From: Moraxella haemolytica
GTDB lineage: Bacteria > Pseudomonadota > Gammaproteobacteria > Pseudomonadales > Moraxellaceae
DNA: 64,000 nucleotides
Direction: 5' to 3'
Assembly (NCBI RefSeq): GCF_030177935.1
Contig: NZ_CP089974.1
Location: 1,922,001 to 1,986,000, forward strand
Position 1 is the first letter of the stretch; each line of letters opens with the position of its first letter. The notes under the pieces were generated by a model, which saw only the letters and a program-made list of their open reading frames with translations, made no database searches and was not told the DNA's origin. Shown here piece after piece: positions 26,833 to 35,495 of the stretch. The translations under genes and the position numbers were made by a program.

Positions 26833-28635
26833 ATGAATCATGCATTAAACCACCTATTCGCCCCACCGTTTGATGTCCTAACTGACGATGAACGAAAGTC
26901 GCTCACCAAAAAAAGCCAAATCGTCTATTTGCCCGAAAATACCGCCATCAATGATGAATGGCGTGGCGATTTATTCATCGTCATCAAGGGCAAGCTGACC
27001 CAGTACCAAGATGACGAGCTAATAGCAGGCTTAAACATGGGTGATTGGTTTGGTCTTGCGGATAAAAACGGAGCATTGTTTAAGGTTATCACCCAAGAAC
27101 AAAGCCTGCTGTATCGCCTAGATGGGGCAACCATCAATAAAATCAGCGAACATAATGACCACTTACGCACCTTGCTGTTTGATGACCTATCCACCCGTAA
27201 ATCCAAACAAGAAGCTCGCCTTGCTCACCACCAAAACCAACAGATGCTCTATCGCAGTGTGATGAGTATTGGCGAACACATCAAACAGCCAAATTTCATC
27301 GATGCCAACGCCACCTTGTATGATGCCACCTGTGCCATGATGGCAGTTGATGCCAAGCACATTTTGGTCAGTAGTGAGCATGGCACAGGAATATTCACCC
27401 AAGCTGATGTCTGCCGTGCCATCATGGATAAGACGGACTTTGCCAGTACGCCTGTCTGTGCCTACAGCCAATTTAAACTTACCACCATTCACGAGACGCA
27501 CGATTTAAGCGAAGCACTCATCACCATGATTGGCAAGCGAATACACCGCCTGCCCATCGTCAATGATACAGGAGATATCATCGGCGTGATTGGGCAGACC
27601 GAGCTTTTAAATTATCTGACCAATCAATCCCAACTCATCACACAGCGTATTGACCAAGCAACAACACTGCACGAGGTGGCTCTTGGTGTAGAGATGATTG
27701 GCAAATTTATCCGTCATCAAAACCAAAGTGGCATGAAAATCCATGTTATCGGTCGCATCGTCCAGAGCCTAAACGCCCATGTCTTTGCCAAGGTATGGCA
27801 ATTGATTGCCCCATCTCACATCATTGCTAATAGCTGTATGATTGTCATGGGTTCAGAAGGTCGTGGCGAGCAGGTCATGCGTACCGACCAAGACAACGCT
27901 CTGATTGTGCGTGATGGTTTTATTGATGACACCTTACCAAACCATGCTCGTGCATTTAATGATGCTTTATATCAACTAGGCTATCCCTACTGCGATGGTG
28001 GTATCATGATGAGCCATGACACTTGGCGACAGTCACTTAGCAACTTTAAGGCTCAAGTAACCACATGGGTTGCTACGCCCAACGGTGAATCTATGGTTCA
28101 TCTTGCCACCTTAATAGACGCTCACCCTGTGTGTGGTGATACGACATTATTTACCGAATTAAAATCACATTGGCAACACGCCATCAAACACGCCCACACC
28201 AATTTTATCAACCGCTTTGCTGCACCGACCATTCAGATGGCAGGCGGCGCAACTTTTTGGCAAAAATTTACAGGCGGTGCAGACAGCGACATTGACCTAA
28301 AAAAAGCAGGCATCTTTCCCGTCGTACACGGCGTGCGTAGCCTTGCCCTAGAATATGGCATTGATGAAACCAGCACCCGACTACGCCTAAAGCACTTATC
28401 TTCGCTTAAAGCCATTGATGATAAAACCGCCCAAAATCTCATCGAAGCCTTAGAATTCTTTTTATCAAAACGCCTTGAAGTCGCCCTAACCACCGATGAT
28501 AAGTCTGCTCGCAAGGTCAATCCAAATACCTTATCATCACTAGAGCGAGACCTACTCAAAGAAAGCCTGTCAGTGGTCAAATATTTTAAAGGATTTATCA
28601 CTCGTCATTATCGGCTTGATGTCTTTGTGGGATAG
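26833..28635 (+). CDS. cNMP-binding / CBS-pair / DUF294 nucleotidyltransferase-like protein
   Basis: A 600-aa multidomain signalling protein. Residues ~10-120 form a cyclic-nucleotide-binding-like domain (YLPENTAINDEWRGDLFIVIKGKL), ~150-275 a CBS pair (FASTPVCAYSQ, HRLPIVNDTGDIIGVIGQTEL), ~290-450 a DUF294 putative nucleotidyltransferase with GSEGRGEQVMRTDQDNALIV, where Gly-Ser and the two Asp keep the polymerase-beta-fold metal pattern, and ~460-600 the DUF294 C-terminal helical domain. The ATG at 26833 has AAGGAA six bases upstream; a GTG one codon before is also open. The next gene is a DnaQ-like exonuclease 9 bp downstream; such pairs are widespread near acetate-permease genes, which are absent here. 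The nucleotide substrate is unknown. Confidence 0.88.
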   Translation: MNHALNHLFAPPFDVLTDDERKSLTKKSQIVYLPENTAINDEWRGDLFIVIKGKLTQYQDDELIAGLNMGDWFGLADKNGALFKVITQEQSLLYRLDGATINKISEHNDHLRTLLFDDLSTRKSKQEARLAHHQNQQMLYRSVMSIGEHIKQPNFIDANATLYDATCAMMAVDAKHILVSSEHGTGIFTQADVCRAIMDKTDFASTPVCAYSQFKLTTIHETHDLSEALITMIGKRIHRLPIVNDTGDIIGVIGQTELLNYLTNQSQLITQRIDQATTLHEVALGVEMIGKFIRHQNQSGMKIHVIGRIVQSLNAHVFAKVWQLIAPSHIIANSCMIVMGSEGRGEQVMRTDQDNALIVRDGFIDDTLPNHARAFNDALYQLGYPYCDGGIMMSHDTWRQSLSNFKAQVTTWVATPNGESMVHLATLIDAHPVCGDTTLFTELKSHWQHAIKHAHTNFINRFAAPTIQMAGGATFWQKFTGGADSDIDLKKAGIFPVVHGVRSLALEYGIDETSTRLRLKHLSSLKAIDDKTAQNLIEALEFFLSKRLEVALTTDDKSARKVNPNTLSSLERDLLKESLSVVKYFKGFITRHYRLDVFVG

Positions 28636-28644
28636 GAGAGCATC

Positions 28645-29292
28645 ATGTTTGATTTTTTAAACAACCTACTAGGCGGTCAATCGTCTCAATCTAAAGACCC
28701 AAAATATGCTCATCTAGCCGCCCACTTGACTGGAAAACCGCCTGCTGATGAATGGGTATGTCTGGATTTGGAATTGACAGGGTTAGACCCAAAAAACCAT
28801 CACATACTAAGTATTGGTGCGGTCAAAATATCAAAGGCTCATGACACCTTTGTCATTGATACAGCAAATGCCCTATCCATCATCTGCCGTCCACCCATCA
28901 TGCCAAGCACGAACAGCATCATCGTCCATCACCTTCGCCCTTGTGATGTCAAAAATGGTGTCAGTACCGATGAGATGATAGCGTGTTTATTGCCCTTTAT
29001 CGGCACTCGCCCCATTATCGGCTTTTGTACCAGTATGGATGCTAAATTCATTAACGCTTTAATCAAACCAAGGCTCGGCAAAAAACTGCCCAACACGCTC
29101 ATTGATGTTACCCAACTTGACCAAAAACTTAGACAAAAAACCAATAAAAACAGCGATTTACCGATTGATAAACGGCACTTAACCGAGCTTTTGCAAGCCT
29201 ATCAGATTCCCATCTTGCCTGCACACGATTCACTCAATGATGCCTTAATGACTGCCATGTTATTTTGTCATTTAAAAAGTAAGTTGGGCTAA
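28645..29292 (+). CDS. DnaQ-like 3'-5' exonuclease
   Basis: Exonuclease of the DEDDh type, 215 aa. Motif I is Asp41-x-Glu43 (LDLELTGLDP), motif II is in GFCTSMDAKFINAL and motif III is the His and Asp in PAHDSLNDALMTA. It resembles the epsilon proofreading fold but lacks the usual polymerase-binding tail, so it is probably a stand-alone enzyme. AGGAGAG upstream, 9 bp after the cNMP/CBS/DUF294 gene, so the two are co-transcribed and likely act together. What nucleic acid or nucleotide it degrades is unknown. Confidence 0.85.
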   Translation: MFDFLNNLLGGQSSQSKDPKYAHLAAHLTGKPPADEWVCLDLELTGLDPKNHHILSIGAVKISKAHDTFVIDTANALSIICRPPIMPSTNSIIVHHLRPCDVKNGVSTDEMIACLLPFIGTRPIIGFCTSMDAKFINALIKPRLGKKLPNTLIDVTQLDQKLRQKTNKNSDLPIDKRHLTELLQAYQIPILPAHDSLNDALMTAMLFCHLKSKLG

Positions 29293-29433
29293 ATCAGACA
29301 AGGAAAATCAAGGCGGATTGATGATATCCAACCAACCCTATGCCAACACATTCCGTCAAAAATCTGCTCGCATTTGCGATGAAATATGCTAAACTAACAA
29401 ACAGTTCTATCACACCTTTAACGAAGGAATCTC

Positions 29434-29718
29434 ATGAGTAGTCTTACCTCAGACCAAGTCTCCCTACAATTAGAAGGGCTACCTAACTGGCAACTAGAAG
29501 GTCATAGCTTGGTACGCACCTATGAATTTAATGATTTTGCTACTGTGGTGGCATTCATTGTAAAAATCTCATTCCACGCCCAAGAGCTAGAACACTACCC
29601 ACAGTGGGAAAATTGCTACACCACCTTAAAGGTACGCATTGGCAATCCTGAGCGTGGTGCGGTAAGAAACCGAGATGTGCAGCTTGCCAAACGCCTAGAA
29701 GCAGCTTTTATTGCCTAA
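29434..29718 (+). CDS. Pterin-4a-carbinolamine dehydratase-like protein, divergent
   Basis: A 94-aa protein with the fold and main signature of PCD/DCoH (EFNDFATVVAFIVKISFHAQ, then ELEHYPQWENCYTTLKVRI). The His-His of active enzymes is His-Tyr here, and the position of the third active-site His, which in PhhB is WWSHS, reads RIGNPERG. It therefore probably has weak or no dehydratase activity. PCD-like proteins also act in molybdopterin- or carboxysome-related roles in other bacteria; the function here is open. GAAGGAA precedes the start. Confidence 0.8.
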   Translation: MSSLTSDQVSLQLEGLPNWQLEGHSLVRTYEFNDFATVVAFIVKISFHAQELEHYPQWENCYTTLKVRIGNPERGAVRNRDVQLAKRLEAAFIA

Positions 29719-29815
29719 ATTTCAACCTTAAAAAGCCAAGCCATCTTGTTTTTTTAGTTCTTGGTGGGTTTTACGCCCACCGCATCCCCCTTAACCAATC
29801 AACGACAGGACGGTC

Positions 29816-30493
29816 ATGCAACCATTTAGCCAAACCCTGTGGCAAGAAAATCAGGCTTTGTACGAAGCCACCTTAAATTTGCCTTTTAATCAAGAGCTGG
29901 CAGCAGGCACGCTATCTACAGAGGCTTTTAGCCATTATGTCATCCAAGATGCCCACTATCTGCTCGCCTACGGTCGTGCTTTAGCGGTGTGTGCTGCCAA
30001 AGCCTACGAAGCTGATGAGGTGATTTTATTTAGCGAGGCTGCCAAAGTTGCCATTGTGGTTGAACGCTCACTACATGATGGCTTCATGCAAAGTTTTGGC
30101 ATCAGCCGTGAGGATTTTTTAAACACGCCTTTAACGCTGGCTTGTCATCATTACACCTCCTATCTCATCGCCAGTGCTTATGCTGACAGTTATCCTGTGG
30201 TATTGGCAAGTTTATTGCCATGCTTTTGGATTTATGCCAAAGTTGGACAAGACATCTACGACAAATCCGCCCCAAATAACCCCTATCAAGCATGGATTGA
30301 TACCTATGCAGGCGAGGATTTTCATGAGGCGGTCAATCAAGTGATTGCAGTCATTGATAAGGTTGCCACCCATGCCGATGCCGATACACTGAGTAAGATG
30401 CGAACCGCCTATACTTATGCCGCCAAACTAGAATGGCTATTTTGGGACAGTGCTTATCATCAGACCTGCTGGCGTGGGCTAGATATCATCTAA
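29816..30493 (+). CDS. tenA: TenA-family thiaminase II / aminopyrimidine aminohydrolase
   Basis: Salvage enzyme that hydrolyses amino-HMP or base-degraded thiamin to hydroxymethylpyrimidine. The 225-aa all-helical protein keeps the catalytic set of B. subtilis TenA: Asp45 (VIQDAHYL), Cys136 (SLLPCFWIYAKVG) and Glu206 (AKLEWLFWD). AGGACGG lies upstream of the ATG. No other thiamin gene is near, and I see no TPP-riboswitch-like structure in the 97-bp leader. It is probably independent salvage. Confidence 0.9.
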   Translation: MQPFSQTLWQENQALYEATLNLPFNQELAAGTLSTEAFSHYVIQDAHYLLAYGRALAVCAAKAYEADEVILFSEAAKVAIVVERSLHDGFMQSFGISREDFLNTPLTLACHHYTSYLIASAYADSYPVVLASLLPCFWIYAKVGQDIYDKSAPNNPYQAWIDTYAGEDFHEAVNQVIAVIDKVATHADADTLSKMRTAYTYAAKLEWLFWDSAYHQTCWRGLDII

Positions 30494-30630
30494 AATTAAC
30501 ATCAGCTTAAGATGGATTTACCCCACAAAAAGCCCATAAGGCTGTCTGGGCTTAGATGATTTTAAAGCAAAGTTAGTAAAAATTTGTTAAAATAGCGGTT
30601 ATTTTTTGATTACAATGACCGCTTTTTTGT

Positions 30631-32868
30631 ATGACCACAGACAACCAAACCAACTTTGACACTCGCTCCATTGCTGAATTTACCGAATCGGCATACTTAA
30701 ATTACGCCATGTATGTCATCATGGATAGAGCTTTGCCACACATTGCTGATGGACTAAAACCAGTTCAACGCCGTATCGTCTACGCAATGAGCGAACTTGG
30801 ATTAAAGCACACCGCCAAACCCAAAAAATCCGCTCGTACTGTCGGCGATGTGTTGGGTAAATACCACCCACATGGCGATTCGGCGTGCTATGAAGCAATG
30901 GTGCTTATGGCACAGCCTTTTAGCTATCGCTACCCTTTGATTAGCGGTCAAGGCAACTGGGGTTCTGCTGACGACCCAAAATCTTTTGCCGCCATGCGAT
31001 ACACCGAAGCTAAGATGAGCGACTATGCAGGAACTTTACTATCTGAGCTTGAACAAGGCACGGTAGATTGGGTGGATAATTTTGATGGTTCTTTAAAAGA
31101 ACCAGCCACACTACCTGCACGCCTGCCCAACATTCTACTAAATGGCACCACAGGCATCGCTGTCGGCATGGCAACCGATATCCCGCCGCACAATCTCGTT
31201 GAGACGGTTAAGACCTGCATCAAGCTACTAAAAAACCCAAATCTATCCGTGCGTGAGCTATGCAAGACACTCATCGCCCCTGACCTACCAACTCGTGCTG
31301 AAATCATCACCTCAAAAGATGAGCTTATCAGTATGTATGAACAAGGTCGTGGTAGCTATAAGATGCGTGCCACCTATCACATCAACCCAAAAGAAAAAAA
31401 CATCGTTGTGATTGACGCTCTGCCATATCAGGTCTCAGGCAATAAAGTCATCGAACAAATTGCCAAGCTCATGACAGACAAAAAACTACCATGGATAAAT
31501 GACATCAATGATGAATCTGACCACGAGAATGCCTGTCGCATCGTGCTTGAATTGAAAAAGGACAGACTAGATATTGATAAAATCATGAACCACTTGTTCG
31601 CCATGACCGACCTTGAAACCAGCTTTCGAGTGAACATGAATGTGATTGGTGTCAATGGCAAACCACAAGTCAAAAACCTAAAAGACATCTTATCTGAGTG
31701 GCTAGACTGTCGTCGTGGCGTGGTGATTCGCCGTCTTGAGCATCGCTTGGCGAAGATTGATAAACGCCTGCACATCTTAGCAGGTCTACTGATTGCCTAC
31801 CTAAATATTGATGAAGTCATTCACATCATTCGCACCGAAGACGACCCAAAACTTGAGCTAATGAGTCGCTTTGGTCTAACCGACATACAGGCTGATGCCA
31901 TCTTGGACATCAAATTGCGTCAGCTTGCCAAACTAGAAGAAATAGAACTCAATGCTGAAAAAGCTGCCCTTGAAGCAGAGCGAGCCATCATCGCCGAACG
32001 GCTTGCCAATCCAAAGCGTCTGACCGCCCTACTCATTGATGAACTGACAGAAGACATGAAAAAACACGGCGATGCTCGCATGTCGCCTGTGGTCGAGCGA
32101 GCTGAAGCCACTGCCCTAAAAGCGACCGAACTTGTACCTAGCGAATCGGTAACGGTTGTACTATCAAAAGCAGGTTGGATTCGCATGGCAAAAGGTCATG
32201 GCATTGATACCAGTACACTAAACTATCGCTCAGGCGATGAATATCAAGCCTCAGCACAGGGTAAAACAAATGACAGACTCATCTTACTTGATAGCACAGG
32301 TCGTAGTTACGCCCTAGATACCATCAACCTACCGTCTGCTCGTGGACAGGGTGAGCCTATCACCAGTATGCTAAACCCACCGGCAGGAGCGAAGATTGAG
32401 CAGGTTTTGTTTGGTAATAAAGACGACAAAGTGTTGCTTTCAAGCTCGGCAGGTTATGGTTTTGTTGGACAGTTTGGTAATTTTGAAACCAATCAAAAGG
32501 CAGGTAAGTCCATCATCAACCTGTCTGATTCCACCCTGCTGCCCATCAACACCATCAAAAAAGATGACACACTTGTTGCTGCCTTATCTAGTACCGGTCA
32601 TTTACTTGTGTTTGAATTATCCGATTTGCCAAGCCTAACCAAAGGCAAAGGCAATAAAATCATGGGATTAAAACAACAAGACGGCGAGACGCTCATCAGT
32701 TTAGTTAGCTTAAGTGCATCAGACAGCTTAGCCATCCATGCAGGCAAACGCATCTTGACCATCAAGCCTGCCGACATCGCCGACTACATGGGCAAGCGAG
32801 CTGGTCGTGGCACTCGCTTGCCAAGGGGCTACTGGAGCGTATCTGGCATGAGTCGCATAGAAGAGTAA
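30631..32868 (+). CDS. parC: DNA topoisomerase IV subunit A
   Basis: Breakage-reunion subunit of topoisomerase IV, which separates daughter chromosomes. The 745 aa open with the catalytic domain: [19 protein letters not shown], the quinolone-resistance region, with Ser84 and Glu88 as the drug-sensitive residues, then the catalytic Tyr124 in [11 protein letters not shown], and the C-terminal beta-propeller (~500-745). This allele shows no quinolone-resistance substitution at those two positions. The ATG at 30631 lacks a clear Shine-Dalgarno, and no parE is adjacent. Confidence 0.95.
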   Translation: MTTDNQTNFDTRSIAEFTESAYLNYAMYVIMDRALPHIADGLKPVQRRIVYAMSELGLKHTAKPKKSARTVGDVLGKYHPHGDSACYEAMVLMAQPFSYRYPLISGQGNWGSADDPKSFAAMRYTEAKMSDYAGTLLSELEQGTVDWVDNFDGSLKEPATLPARLPNILLNGTTGIAVGMATDIPPHNLVETVKTCIKLLKNPNLSVRELCKTLIAPDLPTRAEIITSKDELISMYEQGRGSYKMRATYHINPKEKNIVVIDALPYQVSGNKVIEQIAKLMTDKKLPWINDINDESDHENACRIVLELKKDRLDIDKIMNHLFAMTDLETSFRVNMNVIGVNGKPQVKNLKDILSEWLDCRRGVVIRRLEHRLAKIDKRLHILAGLLIAYLNIDEVIHIIRTEDDPKLELMSRFGLTDIQADAILDIKLRQLAKLEEIELNAEKAALEAERAIIAERLANPKRLTALLIDELTEDMKKHGDARMSPVVERAEATALKATELVPSESVTVVLSKAGWIRMAKGHGIDTSTLNYRSGDEYQASAQGKTNDRLILLDSTGRSYALDTINLPSARGQGEPITSMLNPPAGAKIEQVLFGNKDDKVLLSSSAGYGFVGQFGNFETNQKAGKSIINLSDSTLLPINTIKKDDTLVAALSSTGHLLVFELSDLPSLTKGKGNKIMGLKQQDGETLISLVSLSASDSLAIHAGKRILTIKPADIADYMGKRAGRGTRLPRGYWSVSGMSRIEE

Positions 32869-32880
32869 TCTAGGCTTTGT

Positions 32881-32921
32881 AGTAAAACACCCATACTTGC
32901 TTTAAGTATGGGTGTTTTACT
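32881..32921. terminator. Bidirectional terminator between parC and the NIF3-like gene
   Basis: Perfect 18-bp inverted repeat with a 5-nt loop (GCTTT) between convergent genes. The T-rich tract is inside the stem's distal half rather than after it. Confidence 0.8.
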
Positions 32922-32982
32922 ACACAATCCATGCAGACTGCTTTATTGTCATCTTAGATACATTTGCTTTTGGCACATTCGG

Positions 32983-33294
32983 CTATATTTCTACCAATTC
33001 ATATACATCATAAGCAGGCATTTCATAGGGGTGAGCAGATTTGTAAGCAGCAACGACCGCAGACAGCTTGTCATTAGGGACAATCGTCTCAACCCTCCAT
33101 TCACTCACATACTCAATTTTATCAATCTCGCCAATGGCAGGTTTCGCCCCTTTTAAAGGCTTAAACTGACCCATGCCCAAGATTTGCCATGAGCAGTGGC
33201 TATATCCATCAAAGCACCCTGCCCCTGCATTAAATACAGCAGTCTTGACTTTTTCTAAATCATTCTCTGGAATATATCCGATGAACTTATACAT
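32983..33294 (-). CDS. NIF3-related small protein (YqfO / CutA-like domain)
   Basis: From the ATG at 33294 the protein is 103 aa. It matches the stand-alone insert domain of NIF3-family proteins: YKFIGYIPENDLEKVKTAVF, GAGCFDGYSHCSWQILGMGQF, GEIDKIEYVSEWRVETIVP and AHPYEMPAYDVYEL. This domain has a ferredoxin-like fold similar to PII and CutA proteins and may bind a small ligand or metal; the cellular role is unknown. A preceding GGTGG serves as the ribosome site; a frame to 33324 adds ten residues with no obvious site. Confidence 0.8.
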   Translation of the reverse strand: MYKFIGYIPENDLEKVKTAVFNAGAGCFDGYSHCSWQILGMGQFKPLKGAKPAIGEIDKIEYVSEWRVETIVPNDKLSAVVAAYKSAHPYEMPAYDVYELVEI

Positions 33295-33367
33295 CCGCCA
33301 CCTATGTGCCAAACAATGTGTCAATGGTCAATGCCACATTGCTAATAGCAATGGGCTATACCAAAAG

Positions 33368-33393
33368 AAAAACCCAAGACAACTTGGGTTTTT
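33368..33393 (-). terminator. Terminator of purC
   Basis: 11-bp perfect stem (AAAAACCCAAG) with a 4-nt loop, four bases beyond the purC stop on the minus strand and just upstream of the NIF3-like gene. Confidence 0.85.
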
Positions 33394-33396
33394 ATA

Positions 33397-34113
33397 TTAA
33401 CCTTCCAAAGGCACACCGATACGCAAGGCAACCTCTTCGTAGCCTTCAACAACATCACCCAACCCTTGACGGAAACGGTCTTTGTCTAATTTTTTCTTGG
33501 TTTCTTTATCCCACAGACGACAGCCATCTGGAGAAAACTCATCGCCAAGCACGATGCGACCATGGAACAGACCAAACTCCAGTTTAAAATCGACAAGCAA
33601 CAAACCTGCGTCATCAAAGATTTTTGACAGCACCTCATTGACTTTATGGGTCAGCGTCTTCATCTGCTCAAGCTCATCAGCAGTGGCATAACCCAAAGCA
33701 ATGGCGGTTGACTCTGAGAGCATTGGGTCGCCTAAGGCATCATCCTTGTAGAACAGCTCATAAGTCGGTGGCAACAGTGGCAAGCCTTCTTCTAGCCCCA
33801 AACGCTTCATCAGACCACCGGCAGCATAGTTACGCACCACGCACTCCACAGGAATCATTTTTAGGCGTTTGACCAATACCTCATCATCCGACAGTTGACG
33901 CTCAAAATGCGTCTCAACCCCTGCCTCGCTCAGCTTTTGCATGATGAATGCGTTAAAACGGTTATTCACTCTGCCTTTGCGGTCAAGTTGGGCGATTTTT
34001 TCGCCATTGAATGCGGATGCATCATTACGAAAATGCAAAATCAGATAATCCTCATGCTCCGTCTCATACACAGACTTGGCTTTACCAGTATATAGCAGGG
34101 CTTGTTTTTTCAT
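33397..34113 (-). CDS. purC: Phosphoribosylaminoimidazole-succinocarboxamide synthase
   Basis: Joins aspartate to CAIR with ATP in purine synthesis. The 238 aa show [10 protein letters not shown] near the N terminus, [35 protein letters not shown] and [15 protein letters not shown], all SAICAR-synthetase signatures. It is the last gene of the run dapA, small lipoprotein, purC, matching the dapA-bamC-purC order of many gammaproteobacteria. Confidence 0.95.
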   Translation of the reverse strand: MKKQALLYTGKAKSVYETEHEDYLILHFRNDASAFNGEKIAQLDRKGRVNNRFNAFIMQKLSEAGVETHFERQLSDDEVLVKRLKMIPVECVVRNYAAGGLMKRLGLEEGLPLLPPTYELFYKDDALGDPMLSESTAIALGYATADELEQMKTLTHKVNEVLSKIFDDAGLLLVDFKLEFGLFHGRIVLGDEFSPDGCRLWDKETKKKLDKDRFRQGLGDVVEGYEEVALRIGVPLEG

Positions 34114-34163
34114 GGCGACTCTCGTAAAAATTAAGATTTAAAATACGCAATCAGACCAAACGG

Positions 34164-34439
34164 TTATTGGGCAGATTGGGTGGGTGGCTTTGGCAATTCA
34201 AACTGCTTACCTGCTGCATTTTTAAAGCCTGTATCGCCTTGCTGATTTGGGGTGGGATACAAAGGGGTAAATGCGGCGGTCTGTTGGTTCGCTGGTAGTT
34301 TGATGGGTGGTAGTTTTTGGCTGGCTTGATAATGCAGACTGCCATCATCACGCTTACTTAGCAAGTCCTTGATACTTGTACAGCCTGTCGTTGCTACCAC
34401 AGCAAGCATAACAGCTGTTGTCATTTTAATCATATTCAT
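34164..34439 (-). CDS. Short lipoprotein at the bamC position (probable BamC N-terminal remnant or minimal BamC)
   Basis: A 91-aa lipoprotein: signal MNMIKMTTAVMLAVVATTGC with lipobox TTGC, then SIKDLLSKRDDGSLHYQAS and a Pro/Gln-rich, mostly disordered tail with LPPIKLPANQQ. The position between dapA and purC is that of bamC/nlpB, and the opening after the Cys resembles the long disordered N-terminal segment by which BamC lies along BamD. The two globular helix-grip domains of BamC (about 250 further residues) are missing and no remnant is seen downstream. RBS AAGG precedes the ATG. Function as a BamD-binding peptide is inference. Confidence 0.75.
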   Translation of the reverse strand: MNMIKMTTAVMLAVVATTGCTSIKDLLSKRDDGSLHYQASQKLPPIKLPANQQTAAFTPLYPTPNQQGDTGFKNAAGKQFELPKPPTQSAQ

Positions 34440-34474
34440 AGTTTAACCTTTTTTAGTTGCTGTCTGAGCGTCTA

Positions 34475-35386
34475 TCAAAGTACAGTTGCTTTTTTTAATG
34501 CTTCATCAATAACAAGCTGATTTTGCTTTGATAACCAAACAAGTGGCAGGCGAATACCTGTATCAATCTTGCCCATCTTATGCAGGGCATATTTGACAGG
34601 CTGCGGACTTGATTCACAGAACAAATCTTTATGTAGATGTTTAATGATATCATGAATTTTGGTCGCTTGCTCAAAGTCGCCTGCCAATGCCAATTCAAAC
34701 ACCTGACTCATTGCCTTAGGTGCGACATTTGAAGTAACCGAGATGTTGCCCTTAGCACCGTGCTTGATGAGTTCTAATGCTGTTGGGTCATCGCCTGACA
34801 ATACCACCATATGCTCACCGACCGCCTTGACCAATGATGCTCCACGCTCTACGCTGCCTGTAGCGTCCTTAATGGCAACAATGTTTGGTAGCGTCATCAA
34901 CCGCTCAACCGTCTCTTGGCTAATGTCCACGATGGTGCGACCTGGCACATTGTACAGCACCTGCGGAATATCCACCGCCTCACTGATGACCTTATAATGC
35001 TGATAAATACCCTCTTGGGTTGGCTTATTATAATAAGGGGCAACCAATAACGCACAGTCTGCACCTGCTTCTTTGGCAGCAGTAGTCAGCTCAATTGCCT
35101 CAAGGGTGTTATTCGCCCCTGTTCCTGCAATCACAGGCACACGACCTGCTACATACTTCACAAAAAAACGAATGACTGCAATATGCTCATCCATTGACAA
35201 AGTTGCCGATTCGCCTGTCGTACCAACAGCAACCAATGCGTGCGTCCCTTCATCAATCTGCCAATCAATAAGTTTGGCAAGTGCATCATAATCCACCGCA
35301 CCATCTGCTGTCATCGGCGTAACCAGTGCTGTAATAGAACCTCTTAATTTTGATTTGATGTCCTGATAAATATCTGTCTTTGTCAT
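34475..35386 (-). CDS. dapA: 4-hydroxy-tetrahydrodipicolinate synthase
   Basis: First step of lysine/diaminopimelate synthesis, condensing pyruvate with aspartate semialdehyde. From the ATG at 35386 the protein is 303 aa, near the usual length; the frame reaches 35416 but adds a hydrophobic leader. Thr56-Thr57 (GTTGES), Tyr145 (VLYNVPGRT) and the Schiff-base Lys173 (VAIKDATGS) are all present. The Shine-Dalgarno is weak (GGCTTT). Confidence 0.95.
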   Translation of the reverse strand: MTKTDIYQDIKSKLRGSITALVTPMTADGAVDYDALAKLIDWQIDEGTHALVAVGTTGESATLSMDEHIAVIRFFVKYVAGRVPVIAGTGANNTLEAIELTTAAKEAGADCALLVAPYYNKPTQEGIYQHYKVISEAVDIPQVLYNVPGRTIVDISQETVERLMTLPNIVAIKDATGSVERGASLVKAVGEHMVVLSGDDPTALELIKHGAKGNISVTSNVAPKAMSQVFELALAGDFEQATKIHDIIKHLHKDLFCESSPQPVKYALHKMGKIDTGIRLPLVWLSKQNQLVIDEALKKATVL

Positions 35387-35495
35387 AATAAAGCCAATTA
35401 CAATTACTAAAATCAATCACTAAAATAAGCCTAGTTTATCATACTTAATTTAGCTTTTGATGGATTTTTTTAGATTTATTTTGCAAATTTTTATA

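Noticed and set aside
30529-30553. AAGCCCA/TGGGCTT hairpin after tenA
   Set aside because: Seven-base stem with a 10-nt loop and no T tract; too weak to list as a terminator.
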